Source of the DNA: Polycladomyces zharkentensis
GTDB lineage: Bacteria; Bacillota; Bacilli; Thermoactinomycetales; JIR-001
Direction of reading: 5' to 3'
Length of the DNA: 64,000 nucleotides
NCBI RefSeq assembly: GCF_016938855.1
Contig: NZ_JAFHAP010000004.1
Span: forward strand, 124,001 to 188,000
Each line of letters opens with the position of its first letter. The first letter of the stretch is position 1. The notes under the pieces were generated by a model. That model saw nothing but the letters and a program-made list of their open reading frames with translations. It searched no databases and was not told the origin of the DNA. Below, piece by piece: positions 63,256 to 64,000 of the stretch. The translations under genes and the position numbers were made by a program.

Positions 63256-63579
63256 GCCTACTTTAACTGAGCAGGCTTTCCCGCCCATACGGGCGGGTTG
63301 TCCACAACGCAGACGGGACGTTTTCTTCCTACGAGAAGTGCACTCGGTCCACACAAGACCGCAGGCGATTCATTCGGACTGTCTGGTGAATCCCCTGCTC
63401 CATCTGCGGCCCGGACGGAAGCGAATCATGACCGCTCCGACACGAAGTGACAGGCCGCGAAGCAGACTTCGATTAGAGGAAATGGGCCGCAATTCCATTC
63501 CGGCGCTTGCCGGGTCTTCGCTCAGCCGAGTCTTTACTTACCGGGAAAACTTGCGCGGAAATGACCGGACACACCCTGG

Positions 63580-64000
63580 TCAGCCAACTCTGGCGTATCC
63601 AAGCGAAGTACTTTCCGTCCCTTCTTGGCCATAGGAGCGAGGAAGCTCCGACGGCGGAATCGGCGATTCTTCATACTCCGATTTCTTTTCCAACGGCTTC
63701 GGCTGGTTCGGCGGCACTTTTTCCGATTCCGGTATCTGCCGTGGCGCTTCCGGTACCGGGTGCGGCTGGTTACGAATTTCTTCCGGACCGTAGATCGACA
63801 CCGTCAACCTGCCGTACCGTGCATGCGTCACGATCAGTACCGGCTGATTCAGTTGATTTTGAAACCGGAAATCGGCTCCACCCCACGAGACAGTTGCATC
63901 CCGTCCGACCGGAACATAAGTGACCTCTTTACTGTGGCTCACTCGCTGGATAATACGCAATCCCGCTTGGTCAACGGCGTTGAACAAGGTACTGGACGTT
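63580..64000 (-). CDS. VanW-family protein, C-terminal part
   Basis: Partial; the frame continues past the right edge. The VanW domain end is clear: TSSTLFNAVDQAGLRIIQR, HSKEVTYVPVGRDATVSWGG and DFRFQNQLNQPVLI, as in YoaR-like wall proteins. It is followed by a proline- and glutamate-rich tail (IPESEKVPPNQPKPLEKK). Role unknown; such proteins are often secreted and carry G5 domains. Confidence 0.85.
   Translation of the reverse strand, partial: TSSTLFNAVDQAGLRIIQRVSHSKEVTYVPVGRDATVSWGGADFRFQNQLNQPVLIVTHARYGRLTVSIYGPEEIRNQPHPVPEAPRQIPESEKVPPNQPKPLEKKSEYEESPIPPSELPRSYGQEGTESTSLGYARVG

Larger units (their letters stand above)
62866..63579. other. Long repeat-rich intergenic region
   Basis: No gene seen over 714 bp. 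Left: upstream region of the YabE-like gene. Middle: terminator hairpin, M element (63057-63255), and a second copy of the hairpin stem. Right (63300-63579): uncharacterised GC-rich sequence with short inverted repeats behind the VanW-family stop. Confidence 0.55.

Overview
The window looks like a chromosomal segment of a spore-forming member of the Bacillales, probably a thermoactinomycete-like lineage. The evidence is a moderately GC-rich composition, strong GGAGG ribosome binding sites, bacillithiol synthesis (bshC), sporulation genes (spoVD, rsfA, a YlaJ/YhcN-type lipoprotein), an SR1P-type peptide gene beside speA, and many Bacillus-type conserved genes (DUF2626, DUF3055, DUF1885, UPF0637, YlaI, YutG, YjcG). 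The genus is an inference; nothing in the sequence fixes it.

Layout. 1-9160 (minus strand): the division and cell wall cluster mraZ-rsmH-ftsL-pbpB-spoVD-murE-murF-mraY, with a readable MraZ operator. 9200-22130: the genes that precede mraZ in Bacillus (rsfA, ylbP, panE/ylbQ, bshC) are present in the same order, but interrupted by ahcY, an MFS transporter and a five-gene yngE-H type acyl-CoA carboxylase/HMG-CoA lyase operon. 22550-30100: an enoyl-CoA hydratase, DUF2626, then thiol and sulfur genes (ResA-like, rhodanese, cysteine synthase, MidA-type methyltransferase; a membrane rhodanese with a CstR-type repressor; ccdA with a TlpA/ResA-like partner). 30400-33550: copA-csoR-copZ copper operon with a palindromic CsoR-type operator. 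33600-43150: a VTT membrane protein, an MBL hydrolase, yla-type genes, nfo, a GDPD, a HesB-like protein, a HhH-GPD glycosylase and an FAH-family hydrolase. 43450-55030: UPF0637, korAB, speA, an SR1P-like gene, DUF3055, GAF, DUF1885, dinB with a LexA box, PAP2 and an M23 peptidase. 55160-55500: four tRNA genes. 55570-64000: pgpA/yutG, yjcG, yjcF, a PHP phosphatase, a SEC-C protein, a YabE-like 3D protein and the end of a VanW-family gene.

The least explained part is the non-coding DNA. Two families of dispersed, structured repeats (called R and M here) occupy most of the longer gaps. Several copies lie between a stop codon and its intrinsic terminator, and two M copies are flanked on both sides by copies of the same terminator hairpin. 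The best regulatory finding is a conserved SR1/SR1P locus next to speA, with a near-consensus promoter and a CcpN-like site. I see no phage, plasmid, CRISPR array or defence island.
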